Part shown: piece by piece, positions 32,641 through 45,300 of the stretch
Position numbering within the stretch: position 1 is the first letter of the stretch
Layout: every line of letters begins with the position of its first letter
Assembly: GCA_023213395.1 (NCBI GenBank)
Contig: CM041465.1
Coordinates: 173,793,741-173,857,740 of the forward strand
Length of the DNA stretch: 64,000 nucleotides
Direction: 5' to 3'
DNA from: Cycas panzhihuaensis
Lineage: Eukaryota; Cycadophyta
Position numbers and translations under genes: made by a program
Notes under the pieces: model-generated
Told to the model about the DNA's origin: nothing
Seen by the model: only the letters and a program-made list of their open reading frames with translations
Database searches by the model: none

Positions 32641-33800
32641 ATGTTGGAGAAAGAAAAATAGAGGATACCCTGGGACACAAAATTGGAAATAAAGAAGATG
32701 TTGAGGTAACCAAGTTAAAAACTATCGAGATTAATGTCGGCAGCAAAGACGATCCCAAATTGACACAAATCGGAAACTATTGGGATAATCAAACAGTAGT
32801 AAAAGCTCAGCAGTTGTCTGAGGAATTCCGTGATGTATTCGCATGGTCATATAAGGACCTAAAAGGCATTCCCCCGGAAATAGGAATGCATCATATTGAT
32901 TTGGTAGAAGACGCAAAACCAGTGAAGCAAAGGCCATACCGAATGATTCCCAAATACAAGGAAAAGGTGAAAGCAGAATTAGATAAAATGCCGGAAGCGG
33001 GATACATCTATGAGATTGACTACGGTGTTGGTGAGCCACATGAGTGGTAGTTCCCAAAAAGAACGGGAAAATACGTGTCTGTGTGGATTACAGACAATTA
33101 AACAAGGTAACGAAGAAGGATCCTTTTCCGTTACCATTTACAGAAGACATTCAGGCGAGGAGGAAATGAAATATACTCCTTCACTGATGGATTTAGTGGG
33201 TACAATCAAGTGCAGATTGCCCCAGAAGATCAAGCAAAAACCACATTCGTAACAGAATGGGGAACTTATGCTTATAAAGTGATGCCATTCGGTCTTACGA
33301 ATGCACCTGCTACATTCCAGAGAATCGTGATCAACATATTTCAGAAATTTATTGGGGAAAGGGTGGCTGTATTCTTAGACGATTGGACGCTATACGGATT
33401 AATGAAAGATCACATGGAGAACTTGAGGGAAATGTTACAAACATGCTGAGAAAACAGGTTGTGTTTAAACCCGGAAAAATGTACCTTCCTGGTACCCTTT
33501 GAAAATCTATTGGGGCACATCGTCAGCAAAGAAGGATTGCTGACAAATCCAGCCAAGGTATATGCGATTTTACATTTCCCTATGCCACTTACGAGGAGAC
33601 AACTGAAAGGTTTCTTGGGGTTGACAGGCTATTACAGAAAATTCATCAGGGCATATACATACATATCAGGACCCCTGGAAGAATTGTTGAACAAGAATAT
33701 CGAATGGGAATGGATAGAGGAGCAGCATCAAGCATTCGAAGCATTAAAACAAGCCATCATATCAACACCCATACTGCGATTCCCTGATTGGAAGAAAACC
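32641..33800 (+). pseudogene. Gypsy B reverse transcriptase
   Basis: The linker carries FRDVFAWSYKDLKGIPPEIG and PVKQRPYRMIPKYKEKV (to 33050). A frameshift near 33010 gives KKNGKIRVCVDYRQLNKVTK, then a second shift near 33160. The palm is at 33210-33449 with VMPFGLTNAPATFQR and FLDDWTLYG (catalytic DD kept), and a stop at 33447. The connection follows at 33459-33800 (LLGHIVSKEGLL, FLGLTGYYRKFI). Confidence 0.88.
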
Positions 33801-34200
33801 TTCCATGTACACGTGGTACTTCACAATACGCTATTGGATGCGTATTGGCTCAACCTAGTGACGACAAGATGGATCATTCGATATACTTCACCAGTCGGAA
33901 ACTCACGAAGGCCGAGCAAAATTATACTACGACAGAGAGGGAAGCACTCGACATGGTATATGCGCTGCAAAAATTTTGACACTATTTATTAGCAAATCCA
34001 TTCTTATTTTTTGTGGACCACCAAGCATTGATGTATCTGGTGAACAAACCAATAATGAGAGGGAGGATCAGCAGATGGTTAATGTTGTTCCAAGAATTTT
34101 CTTTTAAAATCATCGTCAAACCTGGAAAAGCCCACATTATCCCTGATCAGTTGTCAAGAATCTCAAACGGGGAAAAAGCCACGGGAATACCAAACAACTT
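33788..34200 (+). pseudogene. Gypsy B RNase H
   Basis: After a shift near 33800 the frame reads TSQYAIGCVLAQPSDDKMDH, then TTTEREALDMVYALQKF (catalytic Glu), VDHQALMYL (Asp) and IIPDQLSRI (last Asp), with a stop at about 33979 between the second and third parts. It removes RNA from the hybrid. I saw no second, archaeal-type RNase H of the kind found in some Tat elements. Confidence 0.82.
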
Positions 34201-35490
34201 TCCAGACGCAGCATTATTCAGTGTGGAGGCAGTTCCAACAGACTGGTATGACGGAATACTAGAATACTTAGCAACTGGAAAAGTGTCAGCAGAATTGGAT
34301 CATACGGAAAGGCGAAATTTCGTCAGGAAAGCAAAACCATACCAATTAATAAACGGAGAATTGTACAAACTCGGACTAGATGAAGTGTTACGACGTTGCA
34401 TTCGACCACACGAGATAAACCAAATCATGTCGCAAGCACATGAAGGAGTAGCAGGTGGACACATGGGCAAATTAGCCACATGGCAGAAAATTTTGATGTC
34501 CGGATTCTAGTGGCCATCCATGTTTGAAGACGTCAGAAAATGGATCCAAGCCTGTAACTATTGTCAGCAAGTTGGAAAACCTAATCGACAGGATTTCCAA
34601 CCCCTACATCCCATTTTACCTCTAGCACCATTCGAGAAATGGGGACTCGACTTCGTGGGACCAATTAAACCAGTCGCTCGTCGATCGAAAGCCCGATATA
34701 TTCTGGTAGCCACAGACTATATGACAAAGTGGGCAGAAGCAAGAGCCTTACGGAAAGCAGATGCGGAAATGCGGCTGATTTACATGCAGTCGTTATTACA
34801 CGATTTGGATACCCTTTGGAGATTGTGAGCGACCAAGGTGCCCATTTCCTGAATCAAACCATAGAGACATTGACATCAGTTTTTATGATAAGCTATCGGA
34901 AGTCTACCCGATATTATCCAAGGGCCAATGGCCAAGCAGAGAGTTCGAATAAAATAATTGAAAACTGCTTAAGGAAGATATGTGACGTCGGCAGATCCGA
35001 TTAGGCCGAGAAATTGCCATCCGTGTTATGGGCATTCAGAACAACTTATAAAAGATCAACTGGACAAACTCCATTCCAGCTCGTCTACGGAACAGAAGCC
35101 ATTCTTCCGACAGAATTCGAGATACTACGTCTCTGAATTGCTATGCAGTGTTGATTAGACGACTTCCAATCCTTGCGACAACGATTGGAAGAATTGGTGC
35201 GATTAGAAGAGAAACAACATATGGCGAAATGGTTGTAAAATGTAGAAAAGAGATGACAAAAGGCATGGCATGATCGATATTTACGTAAACCTCAATTCAA
35301 AGAAGGTGATCAAGTGTTGCTATACGACAGCAAGTCCAAGATGCACCCCGGCAAACTCAGGATGCGGTGGTTGGGACCTTACATCGCAGAGAAAATCTTT
35401 GAGAACGGATCGGTGCAACTTCGGGAAATAGATGGACCGCTGCTACCAACTCGAGTGAATGGTAGCAGGTTGAAACCGTACATCGAATAG
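34201..35490 (+). pseudogene. Gypsy B integrase
   Basis: The HHCC zinc domain spans about 34400-34570 (HEGVAGGHMGKLATWQKI, then [10 protein letters not shown]) with a TAG at 34508. The core has DFVGPIKP (first Asp), [11 protein letters not shown] (second Asp, after a shift near 34800) and NGQAESSNKIIEN (Glu), so the DDE residues are all present. The C-terminal domain (GDQVLLYDSKSKMHPGKLRM, RWLGPYIAEKIFENGSVQL) ends at TAG 35488-35490 with no chromodomain. Confidence 0.87.
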
Positions 35491-35756
35491 ATTAGCTTAT
35501 CAGCCGGATCAGCTGGTTGTACTATATCGCGTTGCATGAAGTTGAGGCAAATCGGTGCCTTGATCTTGGGAATGTGATCCACTTCGGTATGGAAACAAAA
35601 TTACAAAAAAATGAAAAAACAAGAAAAATAACCGTAACTCATACTATCTACATAAGTAATATGAAGAATCATTAAAAACAAGGATATTACGACTAAAGGA
35701 ATTAAGGATAAGAAAGAATTCTGTCAAAGAAATCTGAATTTTTACATACATACCTG

Positions 35757-36060
35757 CAAAATACACTATACGTACCAGGAAAAGTATGTTACAGTGCATA
35801 GCATGTAAAATACATTATACATACCAGAAAAGAACGTTATCTAGTACGCACTATGTAAAATAAGACAAAATACACTTTGCGTACCGAAAAAAAGTACGCT
35901 ATCTGGTATGCACTATGAAAACAGGCTAAAATACAGTATGTATAATGGAAAAGTACGCTACAGGGTACGCATAGTTAAAAATGGATAAGTTAAACAGTTT
36001 ATACTATGCGTCTGGGAAAAATATCTTGGTCAAAATGCGCATAGAACAAAGAAGCAAATA
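35757..36060 (+). repeat. Gypsy B post-integrase tandem repeat
   Basis: About four to five imperfect units of roughly 60 bp are built on GTACC-GAAAAGTACGCTATC and GTACGCACTATG with AAAATACA words. They lie between the end of integrase and the 3' ORF. Similar GTACGCAT and TACGTACC words are frequent in the LTR. Confidence 0.75.
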
Positions 36061-36321
36061 AGACAAAAGTATAGATTACGTACCTGCAAGCATTCCCGCG
36101 CGGTACACAACAAGAGATCGAGCATAATTACGTAGGATTCTCAGCGACAAGCGGTAGAGCACAACCCTTGCAATCCAGGGAGACAGAAGGACGAAATTCG
36201 ACTCAAATCGACAAGTATACATTCCAGCAAATAGTAACCATACCAGCAAAGGTACGCACGTAGGGTTCGTACCCATAATCCAGGGTTATTTTAGATTTCT
36301 CTTTGGAATCCCATAGCCAGC

Positions 36322-37266
36322 ATGAAGACAGCAGGTTGTCAGGAGACTTTCATACCCAGATTGAAGAAGAACTTCAAAGCATTACCCTCTCAATTTCAGG
36401 CAAAAATCAGGCAAGTTGCTTGGGGAGAGTACATATACTGTAACCCTATGTACTATGACACAGAAATCATGGAAAATATTCTAGCAGAATTAAAAAAGGA
36501 CATGAGCAAGATTAAGCTAGATGCAGAAATAGTACATTTGATAACAGGACTTCCTAATGAAGGGGAAGTACCCGCAGCAACCAAACGCTCGGAAGTGGAC
36601 CGTGAGCTATGGCTGAAAGAGTTCTTCCAAGAACACACACAATTAACTTCAGGTGGAATCCGTGTGGCAGATATCAAAGACATCCGATTACAATGGATAG
36701 CCAAAGTTATTAATTCTAGGTTTTTGTCAAAAAGAAAATACACATACATTCCAGGGGGAATGATGCCAATATTATTGAAGATTCGTGATGGAGAAAAGAT
36801 GGATTGGTCAAAATTCCTGGCAGAAGACATGCAACAGCAAATCCAGGAGATAATGACTTATCCTCTTCGCCACCCTTCATTGTTGCTAGTTATCCTATTC
36901 TATCAGTGTCCAAATGTACAACTGGTGAAAACAACCATTTCTCCAAAGGAACCCCTAATTAAAAGGTGGGTGACTTAGTTTCCAGATACAACAACAAATC
37001 CAGAAGTTAAAAGGAGAGTACAAAAGCAGATGAGTAAGGTGCTTAAATGGTTGCAGCAAACCCCCAGGACACCCATTCCTCATAGGGTTAAGCAAACCAT
37101 AAGGAAAAATAGTAAAAGAAAGAAGAATGATGAAGAACCAGTAGAGGCAGAAGAGGTAGAACCTTTGCTAGAAGAATGGGAAGATTTTCCACCCGTAATG
37201 GAGACGGGAGAGACATCGATGTACCACCCCAGGCAAATAATAAATCCGGCCGGATCATACATTTAG
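36322..37266 (+). pseudogene. Gypsy B extra 3' ORF of unknown function
   Basis: A single frame of 315 codons including the terminal stop starts MKTAGCQETFIPRLKKNFK. Apart from its terminal stop it is broken only by TAG at 36976-36978. It holds WGEYIYCNPMYYDTEI, VHLITGLPNEGEVP, IRLQWIAKVINSRFLSKRKY and TYIPGGMMPILLKIRDGEKM, then a Lys-rich and a Glu-rich C-terminus. There is no signal peptide or membrane segment, so it is not envelope-like. The middle part vaguely resembles the putative plant transposon protein domain found in some Tat/Athila elements, which is inference. Position is between the integrase and the 3' LTR. Confidence 0.65.
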
Positions 37267-37490
37267 TTATGGACATGGAAGAAGGGTATAAGGCGAAATA
37301 TGACCCTTCAGGAAAAAATTAAAGAAAAGATGCAATAAGCGCCACATTGACCCAAATCAATGAGGAAATTAAGCTCTGAGGCAGTGGCGGCGGGAGGCGG
37401 CCTTGAGATGGGGAGGGGGAGGAATACCCCAAATTTTGAAAATTTTGTTGAGCAAGGATGCTCAAACCCTTCATGTTATTTGAGGATAGA

Positions 37491-38315
37491 TGTTGGAGCA
37501 TAATGTGACACTGGGCTATGGGCGGAGAGAGAGAGGCCGAATATCCTTGGGCATGCAGTGCGGACCGTGCGGAGGTACATATCACGGCGAAAGTGAAGAA
37601 TCCGGCGTGCAGGTGCGTATGGCAGTGCGTGCACGGTAAAGTGCATAACACGGATATGTACCTCCTAGCGTAACACAAGTGAAGCAGGATCGATGCGCAT
37701 AAGAAGGCTGGACAAGAGGGAGCACGTGGTGACGTCGGGGCGTCTGTCTGGACGTCACGGATGAGATTAAGACGACCAATTAAGGAAACTAACCAATGGT
37801 TAGGAAGAGGTACGCTTGATTTGGAAAGAATGCGGTTATGACAGGTCATAACCCTTCAACGAAAAGACACCAAGGAGGCGTATTTATGAGGCTTCCCAAG
37901 GACCATTCGGTTAGGGTGGGAGCCAAGTATCTTGGTACATATTGATGCGGAGACCGATGCGCATGGAAGTAACTGGCCGTGTATTTTGCTGGGTACCTCC
38001 TAGGTACGCAGGTGACAGATTGGTGTATAAAATTTGGAATGCACAGGGAATGCATTCCAGCACCTTGTGTAAAAGAACTATTGCTTAATGAAATGAGAAG
38101 TTACATGGAAATTGTGTATTCTCTGTGTTGAATGTGGAATATGTGTTGATTTATGTACTGTTGTGTGCCGCTGTGATATAATCATGTGGAAACATTAATG
38201 AATCTGTGGAATATATGTGAATGATGATGTTGACTGTGTCCTAAACTAGACTATAACCTGTGTAACCTTGACAAGTGTACCTTCCCACAAGTGCAGTGGG
38301 AAATCTAAGTCAACA
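37491..38315 (+). repeat. Gypsy B 3' LTR
   Basis: The 825-bp partner of 27808-28607 has TATA box TATAAAA at 38026-38032. The nearest good purine tract (GATGGGGAGGGGGAGGAA, 37407-37424) is 66 bp upstream rather than adjacent, which is unusual. Confidence 0.93.
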
Positions 38316-40579
38316 ATTAGTCTTATGCAATTAGCCTCCCAAAATATGAAAATCTGAGTCTTTTGAAGTTGGCCTAGAGGTCAACCACGAGGAATGGGAA
38401 TGTTGCAATTTACCCAGCCACTCAAATCTAATACCCATGTATGTTGTTACTTCTTACACCATCTAGTACCCAAAATCCATATTGGATCCTATGCTTCTTA
38501 TTCAATTTCGTGAGTATTCACATAACTATGCATCTTGTTGTCAACCCTAGACATCACCTTCCTTAACAAGCTAACATGAAATGTAGGGTGCATTATAAGA
38601 AGCTGCAATATATGTGCAGTTTCATTCATCTTTTTAATAATTACCTTATTCTTTTAACTCCTCCTACACCTCTTCAAGTATTCACCATGGTATTTGTATT
38701 TTTCCCTTGAAATTTCTAGGATCCACTTTTAATGCAATGAGTAGACAGTTAAATGATTACTATGAAAAATCTATAAATGGGAGTCTCTTCCCTATAGGTT
38801 GCTTTGCCACCCTTTATGACCTAAGCATAACCCTTGATTCACTCTCTTGATTTGTGATTGATTCCCACTACTATAGAAAATCCATGGTAGAGGATCTCTT
38901 AGTGGTTAGCAATGTCTTTTCCCTTGTGTATCATATGGCAAGTGATAAGTCTAGTTATAATAATGCCTCTAAGATTTAGATAAACAAGTTACAAAATCCA
39001 TTGATCTGTTTGGTATTTTGCCTTTAAGAAGTAGAAGCAAAGCCATCCAATATGCTTGACACTACTTGCAAGTTTCCATATAGTTTGATGTTTCCCTATA
39101 CATGTTTTCATAATGAACATATTTCTCAACTGCTTGATGACTTTTGTTTCTACCGACATGGATATCAAAAGAACTACTGCGAAGCTCAAAAAGGATCTCA
39201 TAGTTCAATTCTACCACATCAAGAACTATTGTTCTGTCTCTTCCCCAAAGATTAACATTTTCCATTTCCTAATACTTGACAAAATGTGACTTTCTTCTGT
39301 TCCTCCTTAATTTCCCATCTGAAATTTCCTTGAAGCATTGTTACATTGTTCACTTTAGGCATTCATAAATAAGCATATGCCACTACCCTCTTTATCTACA
39401 CGGTAAATAAGTTTAGGTATATCCTTCTTGAAAATCATAGCTCATCTATATTGTGTTGAAATGAATTCTTCCTTGGAAGAAAACTAACCAGCGTTCATGT
39501 TTCACTATAGCCTCAAATTCATTTCCTTTTTGAAAAAAATATTTTCAAACCTTTTCTTGCATATATGCAATAACTTGCAACTCTTGCTTAAAAAGTGAAC
39601 AAATAGGATACAATTGCTTGGCACCATTCATGCTCATAGGCAATTGCTTTCCTATCTTTGACTAGGATTGGTCCAATTAGCATATCCACTTGTATCAATA
39701 AACAATGGAAAAAATTTTGAGGAATCTAAGAGAATTAACAGTTCAAAACCAGCTCTATGTTTCTATATCCAATTAAACCTACATGCATTTTGAGTAGGTC
39801 AATAAAAGGGGCAAGTAATTTGAGAAGTTCAACACACCTTTATATAAAGCTTGCCAAGCCAAGAAAACTTTTTGGTTTTTTCATGATCACATGTATCTTC
39901 CATTTCTTAACCACTTTTCCTCTTAATATCTACCATAACCACTTTTACCTCCTAGCATCTACCATAATTCCTCTAGCAAATGTATTATGGCTAAGTTATT
40001 TGATCTCATAAAATAGGAGGAATATTTATCTAAACAATAATATTGATAATGGCCATCTCTATTAGAAAATTTTGTTTTATCAATCATAACATTTGAATTC
40101 TAGTTGAGCAATAACCTCTTCTTAAATTCCTTTGGAAAATATAACACATGGTCTCATAGAATCCAATAAATCATCTATCCTTGAAAGAGGATATCTGACT
40201 TGATAGCAATATTATTCAACGCCCTACAATCCATAGACACACTACTCATGCCATCTTCCTTTTCAATTCAATGAGTCAACAAACTATAAGGGTATTTACA
40301 AGATTGCATAAACTATTTCTCCAAAAGTACTTTAAATTTGTTTTTTCACCTCCTCCTTCCCATGAGCCAATTAATCAGGCATGTGGTAGGTAAGCCTTGC
40401 TCCCCATTCCAACTAGATTCAATGATCTGGTCTACTCACTTTTGAACAAGTAAGTGGTGGAAAATGGGTGTCTATTTGGTTTACAACCCAGGCTCAAGAC
40501 TCACGACATCCTCCCTAAAATTCATTTAACAGAAAAATAAAATAAAGATAAACACTAAAGCATAAGCATAAGAATTAAT
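38316..40579 (-). mobile_element. Gypsy D: decayed gypsy pol relic
   Basis: Minus-strand fragments run in pol order from right to left: RT with VSMDCRALNNIAIKSD (about 40190-40260), connection KPKSFLGLASFI and LAPFIDLLK (39790-39880), RNase H start IDTSGYA (about 39680), and an integrase zinc-domain relic YVHYENMYRETSNYMETCK (39062-39130) followed by SMDFV (about 38995). Stops and shifts abound; gag and LTRs were not found. The right end is where copia 2 begins. Confidence 0.7.
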
Positions 40580-41131
40580 TATTAAACCTTTTGTTTACAT
40601 GTTAAGCCTATGTACTTTGTTTTTCATGTATTATTTGTACTTTTGTACTTTAGGGGTAACTTATCACTTAAGCGATGAAGTGCACACCCACATTCTTTTC
40701 TGGTGACACAACATTGTCACTAAAGAGTCAAATGGAACCCCATGCACTTTTGCTCACTTGAGAGCCCAAAAGGACACATGTCCTACATGCAAGGCATGTA
40801 CCTTGGATGTTTGACACTTGTCAAACATCCAATGCCTTAGGTCTCTCCTTTCACTCTATATATTGAGACCTCTTCTCATTGTTCTCATAGAGTTGGAGAT
40901 GTATTGTTATGCTGCTAGTTTGCTAATCAAACTGCTATTCATTTGGAGGTTTGACCAATTCCAACTCCTCATATTTAGTATCATTTTGCTCTTTCTCTTC
41001 ATGCTTGATCTTGCTCATGTTTGATATCATATTTTCATTATTAGTCTAGTTTATCTGCTTTCTAGAACTAGAGTGAATATAGCTTCTAGATCTTGGGATT
41101 CTAAGGCCATTTCTACATTTGGTATCAGAGT
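40580..41131 (+). repeat. Copia 2 5' LTR and primer-binding site
   Basis: The 538-bp LTR starts TATTAAACC (the usual TG mutated to TA) and ends TTCTACA at 41117, followed by TTTGGTATCAGAG, the best-kept primer site of the three copia copies. It has one hairpin with arms CTTGGATGTTTGACA / TGTCAAACATCCAA (40802-40832) and a TATA region TATATATT at 40857-40864. Confidence 0.88.
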
Positions 41132-41405
41132 TATAGGAGACTAGTTCCCTCTGTTCTAATTTTTTCTTGCTTAAGGGAGACTCAACGTAGGCTCTATTAC
41201 TCCTTGGTGACAATCTTCGCTCTCCAAAGGTGATCCAAGGCATGTTTTAGACCTACAAATTGCTGATCAAGCTTCATGGAGCAGTCCTGAAGGTTGGTGG
41301 AGGTATACTTCTGACATCTGAACTTTTTTCAGACCTTAACTTGGGTGCAACACTCACTGTTTCTTCAAAACGGTGATTTTTCTTTAATTCTTTTTCTTTC
41401 TTTCT

Positions 41406-41443
<38 letters not shown>

Positions 41444-43599
41444 AATCTCTGTAATACAAGGCAAATTTCAAGAAGGTTTATGTGTTTTTTTTACTGAAAA
41501 TCATATTTCAGTCACTACACTCAAGCTGCACCAGTTTTTTCACTATTTCTGGGTCATTTTCTACTCATAAAGTTAATCTTCTTTGAACAAGACACTTGCT
41601 TCCTCTTGTTGCTCCCTGTCTGTCTTCTATTGCAGGCTCTAAGAATATAATCAATAGGCTTTCAGCCTCTAAAAACTATTCTATGACTACTCCCTGCTAG
41701 GTGCTCTCCACAAACACCAAAAAGAGGCTCCAAATCCCTGAGAGTGTGTCTCTCCCTCTCACGGGTCCCACGAAGTGCTGATAGTGACCAACCGTCACTC
41801 CTTCAAGTCTTACAGTAGTCGTACAAGATCGTTGACACTCCACAGTCCGTGCGCACAGCCAAAATCCTCTCAAGCTTGTTCTCTCTCCACAGGTTACCAA
41901 TAGTGCTAAAATCAGAGGTGAATCTCTGCCAGGGATGGGCGACCTTGCTCTACAAATTTCGGCCTGATCCACTGAAGATCCACCAAGATCCAAGCTCCTG
42001 AGTGTCCACGGGAGCCGCCCAAGCCGCAGGAGTCACACCGTGATTCAAAATTTGAATTCTTCAAAGTATTTAAGTTTAGACTTTGCAAAACATATTGAAT
42101 GTTATGTTTTTAAGAATATTCCTTAGAATATTCACCTTTTGATAAAGTTTATTAACCTTAATCACCCTCTTAATCACTAAAAATCATTTTTTTAAGTCAA
42201 AATTAATACTTTTTCAGTGATTTTTTAGTTGGTGACTACATTAGCTTCGCTTTTGTGACATTAGGGACTAAATCAAGTATTTTCAAGTATTTCACACATT
42301 AAAACGTAATATTTTTTCCTTCTTTAAAGCACTTTTAGTCATTTGGGACTTTTTGGCTTAAATCTTCTAAGGAAAAAATCAACGTTTTTTTGTTTTTTGG
42401 AGTTTAAAATCTTCATTGTACCTAGTGATTTCATCAAATCACTAAAGCTAAAATAGTTACTCATCTTTGGAGATTAAAATTACTTGGTTTAAGTCGTCAA
42501 TCAAGGCTCCCTACATGGTGTTCTTGTTGCCCAAAGTTGCAAAAAGGGTTAAAATCTAGCCTTTGTTCTTTGGCACTTTTTGCCTTAATTAACACTTATC
42601 TCATGTTTGCAAGTATTAAAAGACATTGAAAGGAGTGATTTTTAAAGTGTTGTGACCTTGTTAAACTAATCCTCATCACTATTTAAACACCTTCCTTAAG
42701 GCACCTTACATGGTGACCTACTTCCCTTAGTCTCAAAAAGGGCTCAAGGACACTTGTTACTTAATAAAATCACTCTATTTTGTTGATCGTTGGGACTATT
42801 TTAAAGTCCCAACACTTGGTGCTTGGCGTCTTCAGTTTTTGCAAGTGATCTTCCTCTCTCTTTCAAGCATTAAAAGGAACCCACTTGCATTTTCAACACA
42901 AAGACTTTGGTCTTTCTTCATTGAAGCACTCAGCATCTTCTTCAAAGTGCTTACATTTTCACATTGTACTCGAGCACTTTCTTTTACTTGGATGTGATAG
43001 CACTATTTCACACTAAATTGCTCTTATAAAACACTCAAAGTGTTCATTGTGATGTACTTGGTTGCTTCTCTTTGAAGCTCTTTATTTATCATTGCAAACA
43101 TTAATCAAGCATCTACATCATCCAAGTAAAATTTACTGTAAAGTCCACTTCAATTTTCTAAAAATGAACTTTAAAATCAAGTAGGAGAGGCCCAAAAAAG
43201 ATTTAAACCTTGCCTCTGAAATAGTCTTAAGCTTGGTGCATTCCCTAGGGGACCAATAGGCCAAATGCAGTCAATGCATGACAATTAATGTTGCTTGAGG
43301 GAAAGGAGGTTTGAAAAGGGTGTTACTGTGGCTATGAATCCCAGGAAAAGCATGGTACATCCATGTAGATCAACCCTACCTGCCTTGTCCTAGATTTAAC
43401 TTGGCCAATTGTTGGATCTCCCTTATAGATCAGGGTTGGACCAACTCTTTAGCCTAGTCTTCCACCCCTCATCATTTCATTCAGTTGTTGGATCTTCTAG
43501 TAAGATCAAGACTGTTGGTTGCATTAGAAAGTGGAACTTAAGCAACAAAAGCTTTGAGTTTCCAAGCTATCTGGTAGCTTCAAGCCTTCCAGTTTTAAC
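41132..43599 (+). other. Copia 2 untranslated leader
   Basis: The first part (to about 42050) is unlike the other copies and contains a (TA)n run at 41409-41442 and a GC-richer stretch at 41690-42040. From about 42060 it matches copia 3, including GGCACCTTACATGGTGACC (42701) and the conserved stem-loop block at 43226-43400. No coding sequence. Confidence 0.75.
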
Positions 43600-44294
43600 A
43601 TGGCTACAATTAATATGCTAAATGCATGTACGATCAGATTAACAAGACCAGACAACTATCAAGAATGGAAAAGGATCACTCAAAATCTCTTGATAATGAA
43701 TGAATTTTGGGGTTATGTTTCTGGAAGGATACCTCAACCTGTACCTGTTGTAACTAATGGTGTAATTGTTCATCCTGATGCTGCTATTGTTACTACTTGG
43801 GAAGCCAAAGATGAAATTGCTTTGGCATTCTTACATATGACTATTGATGTTCATGTAGATCAGAATATTGTGTGTGCAAAGACTTCCAAGGAAGCATGGG
43901 GCATTTTGTCATCCTTGTATGAAAGGCGAGATGAAGCTCGCATATTGATGGTAAAAGCCAATTGTATTCTGTAAAATTTGTCAAGCCTATGTCGACTTTT
44001 CTTTTCTCCATCAAAGAGGTATGTAATGAATTGAATACATTGGGTAGTCCCGCTTCTAGAGATGAGCTTATAACAACAATTGTCAAAGCTTTGCCTAAGG
44101 ACTACAATGATTTTATTTCTTCCACTACACGAGATGGTTCACCCAAACGAATATCTTTCAATGAACTTGAAAGCTTGTTGCTTCAGGAGGAGCAAATTTA
44201 CATCAAGGACAATGATGACGAACCATCCACATCAGAGGCATTCACGGCCAAATCAAAGGCCAAGCAGAATCCCAAACCTGCACTTTCAAAATAG
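43600..44294 (+). pseudogene. Copia 2 gag, 5' part
   Basis: The start MATINMLNACTIRLTRPDNY at 43600 fits the family. One frameshift at about 43970 leads into the second frame (SVKFVKPMSTFLFSIKEVCN, then ALPKDYNDFISSTTRDGS, FNELESLLLQEEQIY). It runs to the nested insertion at 44296, where AALSK-type sequence meets a stop. The zinc knuckle is 6.5 kb further on, at 50801. Capsid-like protein, UBN2 type. Confidence 0.87.
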
Positions 44295-44295
44295 T

Positions 44296-44682
44296 TGGTA
44301 GGATACCACTCCTTAATGATAATTGCACACCAATATAATAAGCAAATAACTCCAAAAAGAGCACTTGTATTGCAATACCCTTTGAGAGGGCAACCTCCCA
44401 ATTATATGCAATAACAATGACATTTAAGATACCATACTCTAAGGATTACATAAATAGATATATGGCTCTATGCTCACTACACAACTTCCTCCTTATACAT
44501 GTGGGATATTACATGAATATATATAGTGCTCAATGACCGCTACACAACCTTCTACTTATGCATGTGGGATATTAAGAAAAGGGAAGAAGTAGAAGAAATA
44601 AAAGATATAAGAGAGAGAAGAAGTAGAAGATATAAGAGAAGGTAAGTTAGGGGTTGGATCCCTAACAAAGTCCCCCCCCCTT
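44296..44682 (-). repeat. Gypsy E 3' LTR and polypurine tract
   Basis: The LTR is 44296-44667. Directly right of it (upstream on the minus strand) lies AAGTCCCCCCCCCCTT (44668-44682), which reads as a G10 polypurine tract on the minus strand. The LTR contains a duplicated CTACACAAC...ATGTGGGATATTA module. Confidence 0.88.
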
Positions 44683-44699
44683 AAAAAAGCTTTGCCCTC

Positions 44700-44900
44700 G
44701 AAGCTTGGTGATCTCAGGGTGCTCTAGGACAAATTGCTCATTATCCCAAATTGCATCTTCTCGCGGAAGTTGTTTCCATTTGATAAGATACTCAATGATT
44801 TGTCTGGATCGTAGATGTTGAATTCTTCGGTCGATGATACATTCTAGAATGAGTTGAAGTTGCCCCTCCTCATTTAAGATAGGTAATTTTGTTTAAACTT
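44700..44900 (-). pseudogene. Gypsy E chromodomain
   Basis: The minus strand reads ECIIDRRIQHLRSRQIIEYL, then IKWKQLPREDAIWDNEQF, the pattern of a group II chromodomain at the end of chromovirus integrase. It would bind chromatin marks and guide insertion. It is joined to the integrase core through 44900-45300, which codes a broken GPY/F-type tail. Confidence 0.82.
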
Positions 44901-45300
44901 GTACTTGTTGCCCAATTACCCTCTTGAGACATGAAACATGAAAGACATTATGAATCCTTGATAGTGGTGGTAGGTCTAAGGCATATGCAACTTCACCAAT
45001 CTTCTTGAGAATTTTTTAAGGCCCATAAAATCAAGGTTGTAATTTATGTTGCCCATCCCGTTTGAGAGATGCCTGCTTATACGATTGCAACCATAAGTAT
45101 ACCCAATCACTTGGCTGAAATGCTCATTCACTTCGCACTTTATCTGCCTGCTGTTTCATCTGATTTTGTGCAAGGTTCAAATTTTCCTTGAGTAGCTTAA
45201 GAATATGTGTTGTTTGTTGGATGTGGTCCTCGACTGCTTGAACCTTAGAACTGATTATGGCATAGTTCTTAAGCATGGGTGGTTCATAGCCATATAATGC

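Larger units (their letters stand above)
27808..38315 (+). mobile_element. Gypsy B: 10.5-kb Ty3/gypsy element with target duplication ATTAG
   Basis: The LTRs are at 27808-28607 and 37491-38315, starting TGTTGGAGCATAATG and ending GTCAACA, with perfect duplication ATTAG (27803-27807 and 38316-38320). The order is gag, PR, a second gag-like region, RT, RH, INT, a tandem repeat, then a 3' ORF. There is no chromodomain, and the primer site is not of the tRNA-Met type, both of which suggest a non-chromovirus (Tat/Athila-like) lineage. The LTRs differ more than those of the other elements, mainly in the first 150 bp. Many frames are long, with only single stops. Confidence 0.95.
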
